A DNA stretch of 64,000 nt from NCBI GenBank assembly GCA_017542245.1, contig JAFXXN010000135.1:124001-188000 (forward strand), given 5' to 3'. The stretch is from Lachnospiraceae bacterium. GTDB taxonomy: Bacteria > Bacillota > Clostridia > Lachnospirales > Lachnospiraceae. Both the position numbers and the translations under genes were made by a program. Positions 56,279-63,541 of the stretch are shown here, piece by piece. Under the pieces are notes generated by a model. That model ran no database searches. It had not been told where the DNA came from and saw only the letters and a program-made list of their open reading frames with translations. The first letter of the stretch is position 1; every line of letters begins with the position of its first letter.

Positions 56279-58339
56279 ATGATCTGTAAAAAATGTGGAA
56301 ATGAATTACAAAAAGGAAGTCTTTTCTGTATTTCTTGCGGAGCTGAAATTACCACAGACGACTCTGAAAATATTTCGGCATCTGATCAGCAGTACACTGA
56401 AATAGCTGAAACAGAAGCAGAATACTACGATCTGGAACCACAAAACGGTGAAGTTATAGATAGCGAAGATTTTTTGGCAGGTATGAATCATGGAGCAGAG
56501 CTGTCTGCTAAAAAAGAAGAATCCCTTATAGATAAAACTGAGAAAAAGGTGGGAGATGGGATAGAATCTGCTGTAACAGAATATTCGTCAACCGGAACCA
56601 ACCTTGTGCCCATCGACAGCGCAGAAGATAAAAAGAAAAAGGAAGAGAAAAAGCAGAACACAAAAGACATTGAGCGCATCAGTGATGAATTGAAGCAGAA
56701 AAAGAAGATCCCTATGTCGTACTATTATATTGCATCTGCGGTTATATTGGTACTCATTATAGGCTGTGTGTTCCTGTTCTCATCAACTTTAAGAAATAAG
56801 CTTAAAAGAGCATTTTCATCTGATGAAAAATATTTCAGAAGTGTTGAAAAAAACTTTACAGAAGACCTTGTAGATATGCTTTCATCGGCATATGACGATG
56901 ATGTTATGGCAATGTTTGATTTTTATAAATCAAATTACTCTATAAATGCCGTTGTAGATGTAAAAGATGAAGCAGAGGAATTCTTTTCCAATTTATACAG
57001 TAAAGATACCGATCTTGATTTTCTATGGATAAAAAGTGCAAAGGCTCAGATGGACATTTCCATGAAGGAAACCTTCTTAAGAGCTGAAGGAGAGATGTCT
57101 GTCAATAAAGAGGACATAATAGATGCAGATCTTATTGCAGATCTTGAACAGGGAAAGGGATATTTTAACATCCCCATGCTGAGCAAAAACTACTTTGCAT
57201 ATAATTACAATGATCTTATTGATTGTGCAAAGCTGAACAACGTGATAAAAACTTCTGCGGAATTTAAGGAAGCCCTTCCTACAAAGAAGGAGATTAAAAA
57301 GATAATCTCGAAATATGTTGATATTGCACTTGAAAAAATAACCAAGGTCAATGTAATCGAGGAAGCAAACTTAGAGGCCGGAGGAGTAAAAAACACATAT
57401 TATAAGATTACTGCGGTTCTTGATGAGAAAACCCAGCAGAATATTTATTCGGCCGTATTAAAAGAGCTTGCAAAAGATGAGCAGATGCTTGATATAGTTG
57501 ACAGGCTTCATGCTTCAGGCCGTTTCGGAGAAAAACTTACAAGAAATTCATACCTCGATTATGTACAGGCAGAAGAAAATAAAGTATTTAAAACCCATTA
57601 TGACCAGCTGACTCTGAGCCTTTGGGTTGACAGTTCAGGTAATGTAGTTTCACAGGAACTTATGGATGATAATCGGAGCGGATGGCTGTTCAAGTATGTA
57701 ATAAACGGGGGAAACTTCGGATTTGAGATTTCAGAGTTAAGCCACGGAGAGTCACGTTTGGGACTTATAGCTTCAGGAACCGTAAGCGGAACAAGCGTTT
57801 CCGGCAAATTCAGCATATTCGATCACGGAAATGAAGAGATATTCCTCGAATTCGCCGATATCAATATATTAAAACTGCTTAAAGGAAATCCTCAGGGAAA
57901 ACTCATATTTAACCTGTATGATATTACGGGAGACAGTATCTTTAAGGACATAAGACTGACAACTGATTTTAATATTTCAGCCAAGAAATCGGAAATCGAT
58001 TTTATCCTTTCGGATTCAGGAAAAACAATAGTAGATGCCGATCTGACAATAAAGAAATCTTCGGCATCGGGAATAAAAGCTCCCTCAAAGATCACAGAAG
58101 TAAAGAATAACTATGACGTGGTAGAATGGATAAATAACTTCAATTGGAAGACCGTGTTAAAGAATGCTAAGTCAGCAGAAATGACTACAAGATATTACCG
58201 GGAACTTGAAAAGCTTTCAGAATCGGAGGCGGCTATTAGATTTAGAACCGCATATCAAAATATTGGAGAGATTTTGGAAGAAATCGGAAGATTTATTTCA
58301 TCTTACGATGAAAAAGGCTTATGGTGGTTCCTGGGGTGA
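56279..58339 (+). CDS. Zinc-ribbon membrane protein with large external domain
   Basis: 686 residues, function unknown. An N-terminal zinc ribbon (C3, C6, C17, C20 in MICKKCGNE and FCISCGAE) is followed by an acidic then basic cytoplasmic linker, one membrane segment (about 147-168) and about 515 residues outside. The external region has two similar-looking halves of alternating helices and strands and includes KSAKAQMDISMKETFLRAEG and SLWVDSSGNVVSQELMDDN. No enzyme motif was seen. Start behind AAGGAGGG. The next gene, also an envelope protein, follows after 21 nt, suggesting an operon. Confidence 0.75.
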   Translation: MICKKCGNELQKGSLFCISCGAEITTDDSENISASDQQYTEIAETEAEYYDLEPQNGEVIDSEDFLAGMNHGAELSAKKEESLIDKTEKKVGDGIESAVTEYSSTGTNLVPIDSAEDKKKKEEKKQNTKDIERISDELKQKKKIPMSYYYIASAVILVLIIGCVFLFSSTLRNKLKRAFSSDEKYFRSVEKNFTEDLVDMLSSAYDDDVMAMFDFYKSNYSINAVVDVKDEAEEFFSNLYSKDTDLDFLWIKSAKAQMDISMKETFLRAEGEMSVNKEDIIDADLIADLEQGKGYFNIPMLSKNYFAYNYNDLIDCAKLNNVIKTSAEFKEALPTKKEIKKIISKYVDIALEKITKVNVIEEANLEAGGVKNTYYKITAVLDEKTQQNIYSAVLKELAKDEQMLDIVDRLHASGRFGEKLTRNSYLDYVQAEENKVFKTHYDQLTLSLWVDSSGNVVSQELMDDNRSGWLFKYVINGGNFGFEISELSHGESRLGLIASGTVSGTSVSGKFSIFDHGNEEIFLEFADINILKLLKGNPQGKLIFNLYDITGDSIFKDIRLTTDFNISAKKSEIDFILSDSGKTIVDADLTIKKSSASGIKAPSKITEVKNNYDVVEWINNFNWKTVLKNAKSAEMTTRYYRELEKLSESEAAIRFRTAYQNIGEILEEIGRFISSYDEKGLWWFLG

Positions 58340-58360
58340 CAATAAACTCAAAGAGGTGTA

Positions 58361-59722
58361 ATGTTGAAAACAATTGTTAAGAAAAAGGCAGCGTTGGTTC
58401 TAGCTGTCGTATGTAGCTTTATTTCCGTATTTGGAGTATCTATTTCCGCAAAAGCGGGAGAAAACGGTACAAGGACCGACCAATACGTTATGCAGTATCT
58501 TGAAATTACAGTTCCGGATACTTATATAAAACTGTCTACCAGCTTAAAAGACTCCGATCCCGACTGGCTTGCCGCAGATATAGACAATCCTTCGGAGCGA
58601 AAAGACAGCTTTAAAAGCGGAAATATTGTAGCAGCATATTTTGACCCCGAAACACATTGTACGGTATATTTCATCTCCAAAAGTGATGATGAAACCCTTA
58701 AATCATTCGATATCACGCAGTATAGTGACAGTAAGATGATTGAATATGCAACAGGCTTAGCTGATGATTTTAAAAATTCAAGTGAGACATCCATCATCGA
58801 TCCTGACAAAAAGATGAAATCACAGGTATCAACCTATAAGCATCCTCAGATGAACATGTTCAAGCTTGAATTTTCCGATATAGGCGAAAACAAGGACAGC
58901 GAGCTTATTTACGGGACCATAGTTAACGGTATGACCATACAGTTCAGTATGAACACATCATACCTTGGAACAATAAGACCCGAAGTAATAACAAAGGTAC
59001 TTGAAGGGGTACACCTCACCACCATCATGACCTATGAGGAATATGAGGCAAGAGTCCATAAGACATGGACTGTCATAGGATGCTTCTTTGGTGGCGATAT
59101 TCTTTTGATGATAATCCTGTTTATCGTCAGCAAGTACAATAAAAAGCAGAAGAAAAAGAGAGTGGATATCATATCCAGCAGATTATTTGCTTTTCGTAAA
59201 AAGAAGCAGGAAGGCGGAGTTGATACCCAGACAATATTGTATAATGTCAAGACTGAATACGATAAAAACCTGATAAGAGCTTACAGTACCTATAATTTCT
59301 GGTTTAGGAACATAAAACGTGATATTATCATGGCAATCATCTATGTAGGTCTTGTCGGATATGCCACATATCTTGGCAGCAAAGTTGTACTTATCCTGGG
59401 CGTAGTGGCAGCATTTATACTGTTATATATAAGATTCTCCGGAAATGAAAAATATCAGGATAACCTGATAAAACGTTACGATCTTAAAAAGAAAAAAAGC
59501 ATTACAGCCGAATACAGATTTTATGAAGAATACTTTACTCTGTCAGGTATCGATTCCATCTCCGAATATATCTATCCTCAGATATACAGAGTAGCGAATT
59601 ATCAAGGATACATGCTTCTTTACATATCCGAGGAAAACGCTCTCGTAATCGATATTGAGAAAGTACCTGAAGAATCACGTATAGATTTCATACGGCATAT
59701 AATTACAAAATCAAGAGTATGA
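58361..59722 (+). CDS. Exported/membrane protein with C-terminal YcxB-like domain
   Basis: 453 residues. A signal peptide (about 8-30, with VFGVSISAKAGENG after it) leads to an external domain of about 195 residues starting LEITVPDTYIKLST. Membrane segments are near 232-253 and paired at about 318-355. The cytoplasmic end resembles YcxB-like PH-type domains: ITAEYRFYEEYFTLSGID, ISEYIYPQIYRVANYQGY and ALVIDIEKVPEESR. Coupled to the zinc-ribbon protein upstream. Role unknown. Confidence 0.72.
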   Translation: MLKTIVKKKAALVLAVVCSFISVFGVSISAKAGENGTRTDQYVMQYLEITVPDTYIKLSTSLKDSDPDWLAADIDNPSERKDSFKSGNIVAAYFDPETHCTVYFISKSDDETLKSFDITQYSDSKMIEYATGLADDFKNSSETSIIDPDKKMKSQVSTYKHPQMNMFKLEFSDIGENKDSELIYGTIVNGMTIQFSMNTSYLGTIRPEVITKVLEGVHLTTIMTYEEYEARVHKTWTVIGCFFGGDILLMIILFIVSKYNKKQKKKRVDIISSRLFAFRKKKQEGGVDTQTILYNVKTEYDKNLIRAYSTYNFWFRNIKRDIIMAIIYVGLVGYATYLGSKVVLILGVVAAFILLYIRFSGNEKYQDNLIKRYDLKKKKSITAEYRFYEEYFTLSGIDSISEYIYPQIYRVANYQGYMLLYISEENALVIDIEKVPEESRIDFIRHIITKSRV

Positions 59723-59728
59723 AAAAAT

Positions 59729-59785
59729 GAAGATATCCTCCCAACTCTTTGCGTATCGAAGGTGGGTGGAAATCTTCGTTTTATT
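59729..59785 (+). terminator. Probable terminator between the YcxB-like gene and aspS
   Basis: GAAGAT (59729-59734) pairs with ATCTTC (59772-59777) and CCTCCCA (59737-59743) with TGGGTGG (59763-59769, one mismatch), followed by GTTTTATT. The T-tract runs directly into leader element B. Confidence 0.65.
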
Positions 59786-59824
59786 ACCGAAAAAATGCTG
59801 CAGGCGTTTTCAAGGTGACATTGA
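59780..59824 (+). promoter_or_regulatory. Leader element B, upstream of aspS (shared with thrH leader)
   Basis: Matches 51728-51772 at 38 of 45 positions, no gaps. AAAATGC (59792-59798) pairs with GCGTTTT (59804-59810). Relative to copy A, a G-T pair became A-T and a C-G pair became T-G, so pairing is kept while bases change. AGGTGACA follows the hairpin in both. AATGCT (59794-59799) may alternatively pair with AGCATT (59824-59829), which would open the first hairpin. Confidence 0.6.
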
Positions 59825-59856
59825 GCATTGAATAAATTATTTATAAGGAGATAATC

Positions 59857-61641
59857 ATGAAACAATCAAGAACACACAATTGTAATGAGCTTCGTCTTTC
59901 GGACGTGGGCAAAAAAGTTACACTTTGCGGATGGTACGAAAACATGCGTAAAGTGAGCAAAACTTTGGGATTCCTTGTGTTAAGAGACTTCTACGGCACA
60001 ACTCAGGTTGTAGTAGAGACAGAAGATATGATGGAAATTATCGACAGCCTCAATAACGAATCAACCATATCTGTAACCGGTACCGTACGTGAGCGCAGCA
60101 GTAAAAATGCGAACCTTCCCACAGGTGATATCGAAGTAGTTCCCGAGAAAATCGAAGTACTTGGCAAATGTATCTACAATGAGCTTCCTTTTGAGATAAA
60201 CAGATCCCGTGAAGCTGATGAAAATGCAAGACTTAAGTACAGATATCTTGATCTGCGTAATCCTGAGGTAAAGAAAAAAATCGTTTTAAGAAGCAATGTT
60301 GTTGCGGAACTCAGACGTTCCATGACAGAAGAAGGTTTCTTAGAGATCACAACCCCCATTCTTACAGCATCTTCACCTGAAGGAGCAAGAGATTATATCG
60401 TTCCGAGCCGTAAATTCCCCGGAAAGTTTTATGCACTTCCTCAGGCACCCCAGCAGTTTAAGCAGCTGCTTATGACTTCGGGATTTGACCGTTATTTTCA
60501 GATTGCTCCCTGTTTCCGTGACGAGGATGCACGTGGCGACCGTACTCCGGGTGAGTTCTACCAGCTCGATATGGAAATGGCTTTTGCAACACAGGATGAT
60601 GTTCTCGGAGTTCTTGAAAAGGTTCTTGTTCCTGTGTTTGAAAAATACGGTATATATAAAAGGGTTACTCCTGCACCGTTTAAGCGTATTCCTTATCGTG
60701 AGGCAATGGAAAAATACGGTACCGATAAACCCGATCTTCGAATAGATTTTTGTCTCCAGGACGCTACAGATGTACTCGGAGACATCGGATTCGAGGCATT
60801 TAACGGAAAGAATATAAAAGTCGCTGTAGTAACCGATTTTAAGGCTACAAGAAAACAGATCGACCAGCTTGTTGCTGACGTTGAAGTTCAGACTGCCCAG
60901 AAAACATTCTGGTTCCGCCTTGATGAACAGGGCGAAATCGTTGGCGGAATCGCTAAATTTGTTCAGCCTGTTAAGGATAAAGTAATTGAGGCACTGGGCC
61001 TTAAACCGGGATGCTTTGTCGGCATAGCAGCAGGAACAACAGCTGTTGCACAGAAAGCCGGCGGAGTTCTCAGAACCAAGCTCGGACAGCTTTGTCCTGA
61101 ACATATGGACAAAGAACAGTATCAGATGTGCTGGATAGTTGATTTCCCTATGTATGAGATCGGCGAAGAGTCAGGTGATCTTGAATTCTGCCATAATCCT
61201 TTCTCTATGCCTAACGGTGGGCTGGAAATTCTTGAAAAAGCAGAAAAAGGTGAGATAGATCCATTGACCATCAATGCTTTCCAGTATGACCTGGTTATCA
61301 ATGGATATGAGTCGGCTTCAGGCGCTGTTAGAAACCATGATCCCGAGATCATGGTTAAGGCATTTAATCTTGTCGGACTCGGTGAAGCTGAAGTTAAAGC
61401 TAAATTCCCTGCTATGTATAATGCATTCTGTTACGGAGCTCCGCCTCATGCAGGTGCTGCACCCGGAGTTGACCGTATGATCATGCTCCTTACAGGCGAA
61501 GAATCCATACGTGAAGTTATCTGTTTCCCGATGAACGGAAATGCACAGGATCTTATGTGCAGTGCTCCCGGAACCGTGTCGGAAAAGCAGCTTAGGGAAG
61601 TCCACATAAAAATCGATGAGAAGGCAGACGCCCAAACCTGA
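59857..61641 (+). CDS. aspS: Aspartyl-tRNA synthetase
   Basis: Class II synthetase charging tRNA-Asp. N-terminal OB anticodon-binding domain (GKKVTLCGWYENMRKVSKT), motif 2 CFRDEDARGDRTPGEFYQ, the bacterial GAD insertion domain (about 280-410), and motif 3 GAAPGVDRMIMLL. 594 residues, normal for bacterial AspRS. Ribosome binding site AAGGAG. Whether it discriminates against tRNA-Asn is not evident. No T-box was found in the leader; element B is there instead. Confidence 0.96.
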   Translation: MKQSRTHNCNELRLSDVGKKVTLCGWYENMRKVSKTLGFLVLRDFYGTTQVVVETEDMMEIIDSLNNESTISVTGTVRERSSKNANLPTGDIEVVPEKIEVLGKCIYNELPFEINRSREADENARLKYRYLDLRNPEVKKKIVLRSNVVAELRRSMTEEGFLEITTPILTASSPEGARDYIVPSRKFPGKFYALPQAPQQFKQLLMTSGFDRYFQIAPCFRDEDARGDRTPGEFYQLDMEMAFATQDDVLGVLEKVLVPVFEKYGIYKRVTPAPFKRIPYREAMEKYGTDKPDLRIDFCLQDATDVLGDIGFEAFNGKNIKVAVVTDFKATRKQIDQLVADVEVQTAQKTFWFRLDEQGEIVGGIAKFVQPVKDKVIEALGLKPGCFVGIAAGTTAVAQKAGGVLRTKLGQLCPEHMDKEQYQMCWIVDFPMYEIGEESGDLEFCHNPFSMPNGGLEILEKAEKGEIDPLTINAFQYDLVINGYESASGAVRNHDPEIMVKAFNLVGLGEAEVKAKFPAMYNAFCYGAPPHAGAAPGVDRMIMLLTGEESIREVICFPMNGNAQDLMCSAPGTVSEKQLREVHIKIDEKADAQT

Positions 61642-61650
61642 TAGTTGGGC
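61630..61650 (+). terminator. Small hairpin across the aspS stop codon
   Basis: GCCCAA (61630-61635) pairs with TTGGGC (61645-61650); the TGA stop (61639-61641) lies in the loop. There is no T-run, so it is at best a weak 3' end. Confidence 0.4.
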
Positions 61651-61666
61651 AGTCCATCTATTACCC

Positions 61667-61741
61667 GGATGACCCGGGACATAATATCCCCCTTGGCAGG
61701 CCTCAAAGCCATGCAGGGGAATATTATGTCCCGGGTCATCC
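61667..61741. repeat. Palindromic repeat copy 1
   Basis: Perfect 21-bp inverted arms (61667-61687 and 61721-61741, starting GGATGACCCGGGACATAATA) enclose a 33-nt core (61688-61720). The core begins CCCCCTTGGCAGGC and ends GCCATGCAGGGGA and can itself fold into a smaller hairpin. It lies 26 nt after aspS. Confidence 0.92.
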
Positions 61742-61801
61742 TGATTTAGCCTCCCAAGTCAATTAAAACAGGGGCTAAAACCGTTTATTCAGTTTAAAAC
61801 C
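61742..61801. other. Spacer after palindrome copy 1
   Basis: Non-coding. Its motifs (ATTTAGCCTCC, GGCTAAAACC, TTCAGTTTAAAAC) recur in diverged form after copy 2, so the repeat unit is about 135 bp and includes this tail. Confidence 0.6.
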
Positions 61802-61876
61802 GGCTGCCTCGAGCCATAATATCCCCCTTGGCAGGCCTCAAAGCCGTGCAGGGGAATATTATGACTCGGGGCAGCC
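61802..61876. repeat. Palindromic repeat copy 2
   Basis: Inverted arms 61802-61822 and 61856-61876 (GGCTGCCTCGAGCCATAATA and its partner, 19 of 21 paired) enclose the same 33-nt core (61823-61855), which differs from copy 1 by one base. The outer part of the arms shares no sequence with copy 1. Same orientation as copy 1, 135 bp away. Confidence 0.9.
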
Positions 61877-62008
61877 TTATTTAGTCTCCTAAATCGATAA
61901 AAATCAGATGCTAAAACATTCTTATCTCCTAACTATTTAAAAAGGCCTAAAACCTGTTATACAGTTTGACTGGATAGAAATCTCCATCACAGTTTGGAGA
62001 CTGAAACT
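61877..62008. other. Spacer between palindrome copy 2 and the nested palindrome
   Basis: Non-coding. The first ~95 nt repeat the tail of copy 1 (ATTTAGTCTCC, CCTAAAACC, TATACAGTTT). The end (CAGTTTGGAGACTGAAACTGG) begins the left-hand series of the nested palindrome. Confidence 0.55.
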
Positions 62009-62243
62009 GGATGGGTGGAACAAATCCCCACCTAGTTTTGCAGACTGAAAAAGGGAGGGAATAGAACAAAATCCCTCCCTGGTTTTGGTAATTAAAAGGG
62101 ATGGACTAGAACAAATTCCCCTGCACGGCTTTGGAGCCTGCCAAGGGGGATTTGTTCTAGTCCATCCCGATATAGGCATAGGGGGATTTGTTCTATTTCC
62201 TCCCGGTATAGGTCTGTCAAAGGGATTTGTTCCATCCCATCCC
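62009..62243. repeat. Nested palindrome (three inverted tiers) with copy 3 of the core at its centre
   Basis: Central arms 62098-62116 and 62150-62168 (GGGATGGACTAGAACAAAT) pair perfectly over 19 bp around the core in reverse orientation (62117-62149). Tier 2: 62053-62075 with 62181-62204 (motif ATAGAACAAA). Tier 3: 62009-62028 with 62222-62243 (motif GGAACAAATCCC). Left motifs are spaced 45-46 bp and right motifs 36-39 bp. The array ends 4 nt before the stop codon of the minus-strand transglutaminase-like gene. Confidence 0.88.
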
Positions 62244-62247
62244 GACA

Positions 62248-63315
62248 TTAAACGGTGATAGAGATTTCGGTGTCAAACTCATCAGGTTTTAGGCCGCGAC
62301 CTTCATAATGACCGTCGCGTGTATTTTTATCGGGAATCAGTTCGACTTCTCCGTATACATTAAAGATTTTATCGGCGCGTTCATAATCTTTAGCCGGATA
62401 AAGATTAGCTGACGGTTCTGAAGCGGTGGGAACCAGGCAGGGATCGATGTTACCGAAGAAGTAGTCCCTGTATGTTAATTCGTTGCCAGGAACATGCTTA
62501 ACACCATATTTTCGGGCATTTTCACAATCGACATAGATCCAGTCATATGGCAGGAGATGGATCATGGCCCAGTCATGTGCATCGGCATTTGTTTGAGGAG
62601 AAAGGTCTTCGCCCTTGAGTTCATAACCGCCTTGCCACCGCGCGGGAATACCGCATATCCGGCAAATGGAGACGAAGGCCATGTTAAGAGTTTCAGAGGG
62701 TGTCGGTACATAGCTGTCTGTTACGGTATTAAAGATTTTTAAGGCGAGGCTTCCTATGTGGTCTCTTTTTTTATTAACTTCATACCCGGAAGCATTTTTG
62801 GTTACCGGCAGTATCCGGTTCTGCTCTATGAATTGATAGTGTTTTTCTGAGAATTTTATGCCGCCGGAGCGAGCAACGTCTTTTATGGATACTTTGTCCG
62901 GAGCAAGAGCGGTATAGGACTCGCATCCGCAGAGTTCCAGGGATTCGAATTTTTTTATTTCTTCATCTGAAAAAGTTTTCTGTTCGACAGCATTTACAGC
63001 GTTTTCTTCGGGGGTTACAAGTGCATGCTCCGAAGTAAAGGCATATGTTATCGAAAAAGGTTTGTTTTCAGACATTATTTCATTAAAATAGGCACTTCTC
63101 TGAGGATAGTCTTCAACGCTCATCATTCTGAAGAATGGGTCGGCATCAACCAATTGGCCTTCTTTGAGCCATTCTGCATTTATCGGAGCGGGGAGATGCA
63201 CTCTGAGTGTTCCGGGTTGAAAGATGTTGTCTTTAATTTTTAAGCGGATATTTACCTCTATGTTGAGGTTTATATTGCCGTCTTTACATATTTTACTGAT
63301 TGCATCGGTATTCAT
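62248..63315 (-). CDS. Transglutaminase-like protein with Ser in place of the catalytic Cys
   Basis: 355 residues, cytoplasmic by sequence. The N-terminal ~170 residues form a beta-rich domain as in bacterial transglutaminase-core proteins. The core follows: PSETLNMAFVSICRICGIPARW, where the family normally has a G-x-C fifteen residues before the glycine of GIPAR. Here that position is Ser207. The His and Asp of the triad are kept (H247 in DAHDWAMIHL; D263 in DWIYVDC). A non-catalytic or altered role is therefore likely. AAGG precedes the ATG. The stop (TAA) abuts the palindrome array. Confidence 0.82.
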   Translation of the reverse strand: MNTDAISKICKDGNINLNIEVNIRLKIKDNIFQPGTLRVHLPAPINAEWLKEGQLVDADPFFRMMSVEDYPQRSAYFNEIMSENKPFSITYAFTSEHALVTPEENAVNAVEQKTFSDEEIKKFESLELCGCESYTALAPDKVSIKDVARSGGIKFSEKHYQFIEQNRILPVTKNASGYEVNKKRDHIGSLALKIFNTVTDSYVPTPSETLNMAFVSICRICGIPARWQGGYELKGEDLSPQTNADAHDWAMIHLLPYDWIYVDCENARKYGVKHVPGNELTYRDYFFGNIDPCLVPTASEPSANLYPAKDYERADKIFNVYGEVELIPDKNTRDGHYEGRGLKPDEFDTEISITV

Positions 63316-63394
63316 TTTTGATTTTTTCCTTGTATGATAATGAGTTGCAGCTTAAAGAGATGACATAAAAGCTGTATTTAGTTTTGATAGTATC

Positions 63395-63423
63395 ATATTA
63401 CAATAAAAGTTTTTGATTGACAA
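63395..63423 (-). promoter_or_regulatory. Promoter of the transglutaminase-like gene
   Basis: Minus strand: TTGTCA (63418-63423), 17-bp spacer, TAATAT (63395-63400), about 80 nt before the start. Its -35 overlaps that of the divergent promoter. Confidence 0.65.
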
Positions 63424-63445
63424 TATATTTTTATTACATTAAACT
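63417..63445 (+). promoter_or_regulatory. Divergent promoter for the gene at the right edge
   Basis: TTGACA (63417-63422), 17-bp spacer, TAAACT (63440-63445). A second candidate, TTGTAT (63459-63464) with TAAAAT (63482-63487) at 17 bp, lies closer to the gene. Confidence 0.6.
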
Positions 63446-63541
63446 ATCAAAAAAACTATTGTATTCTTGTCTGAAATAGAGTAAAATGAGTTATCGGTTA
63501 TGTGCTTTTCTTATTTAAGTATACGCCAGGGGGGAACTGTT

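Noticed and set aside
59723-59856. T-box riboswitch in front of aspS
   Set aside because: GGTGGGTGG at 59761-59769 recalled the T-box sequence, but the AGGGTGG-ACCGCG consensus and a specifier stem are missing; the hairpin is better explained as a terminator for the gene upstream.
61667-62243. CRISPR array or insertion sequence
   Set aside because: The core recurs only three times, in mixed orientation, with self-complementary flanks and no cas or transposase gene. A non-autonomous element cannot be excluded.
61937-62248. 103-codon minus-strand gene within the palindromes
   Set aside because: The frame follows repeat DNA, gives low-complexity peptide and shows no similarity to a known protein. 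The TAATG junction with the upstream gene is noted but not enough.
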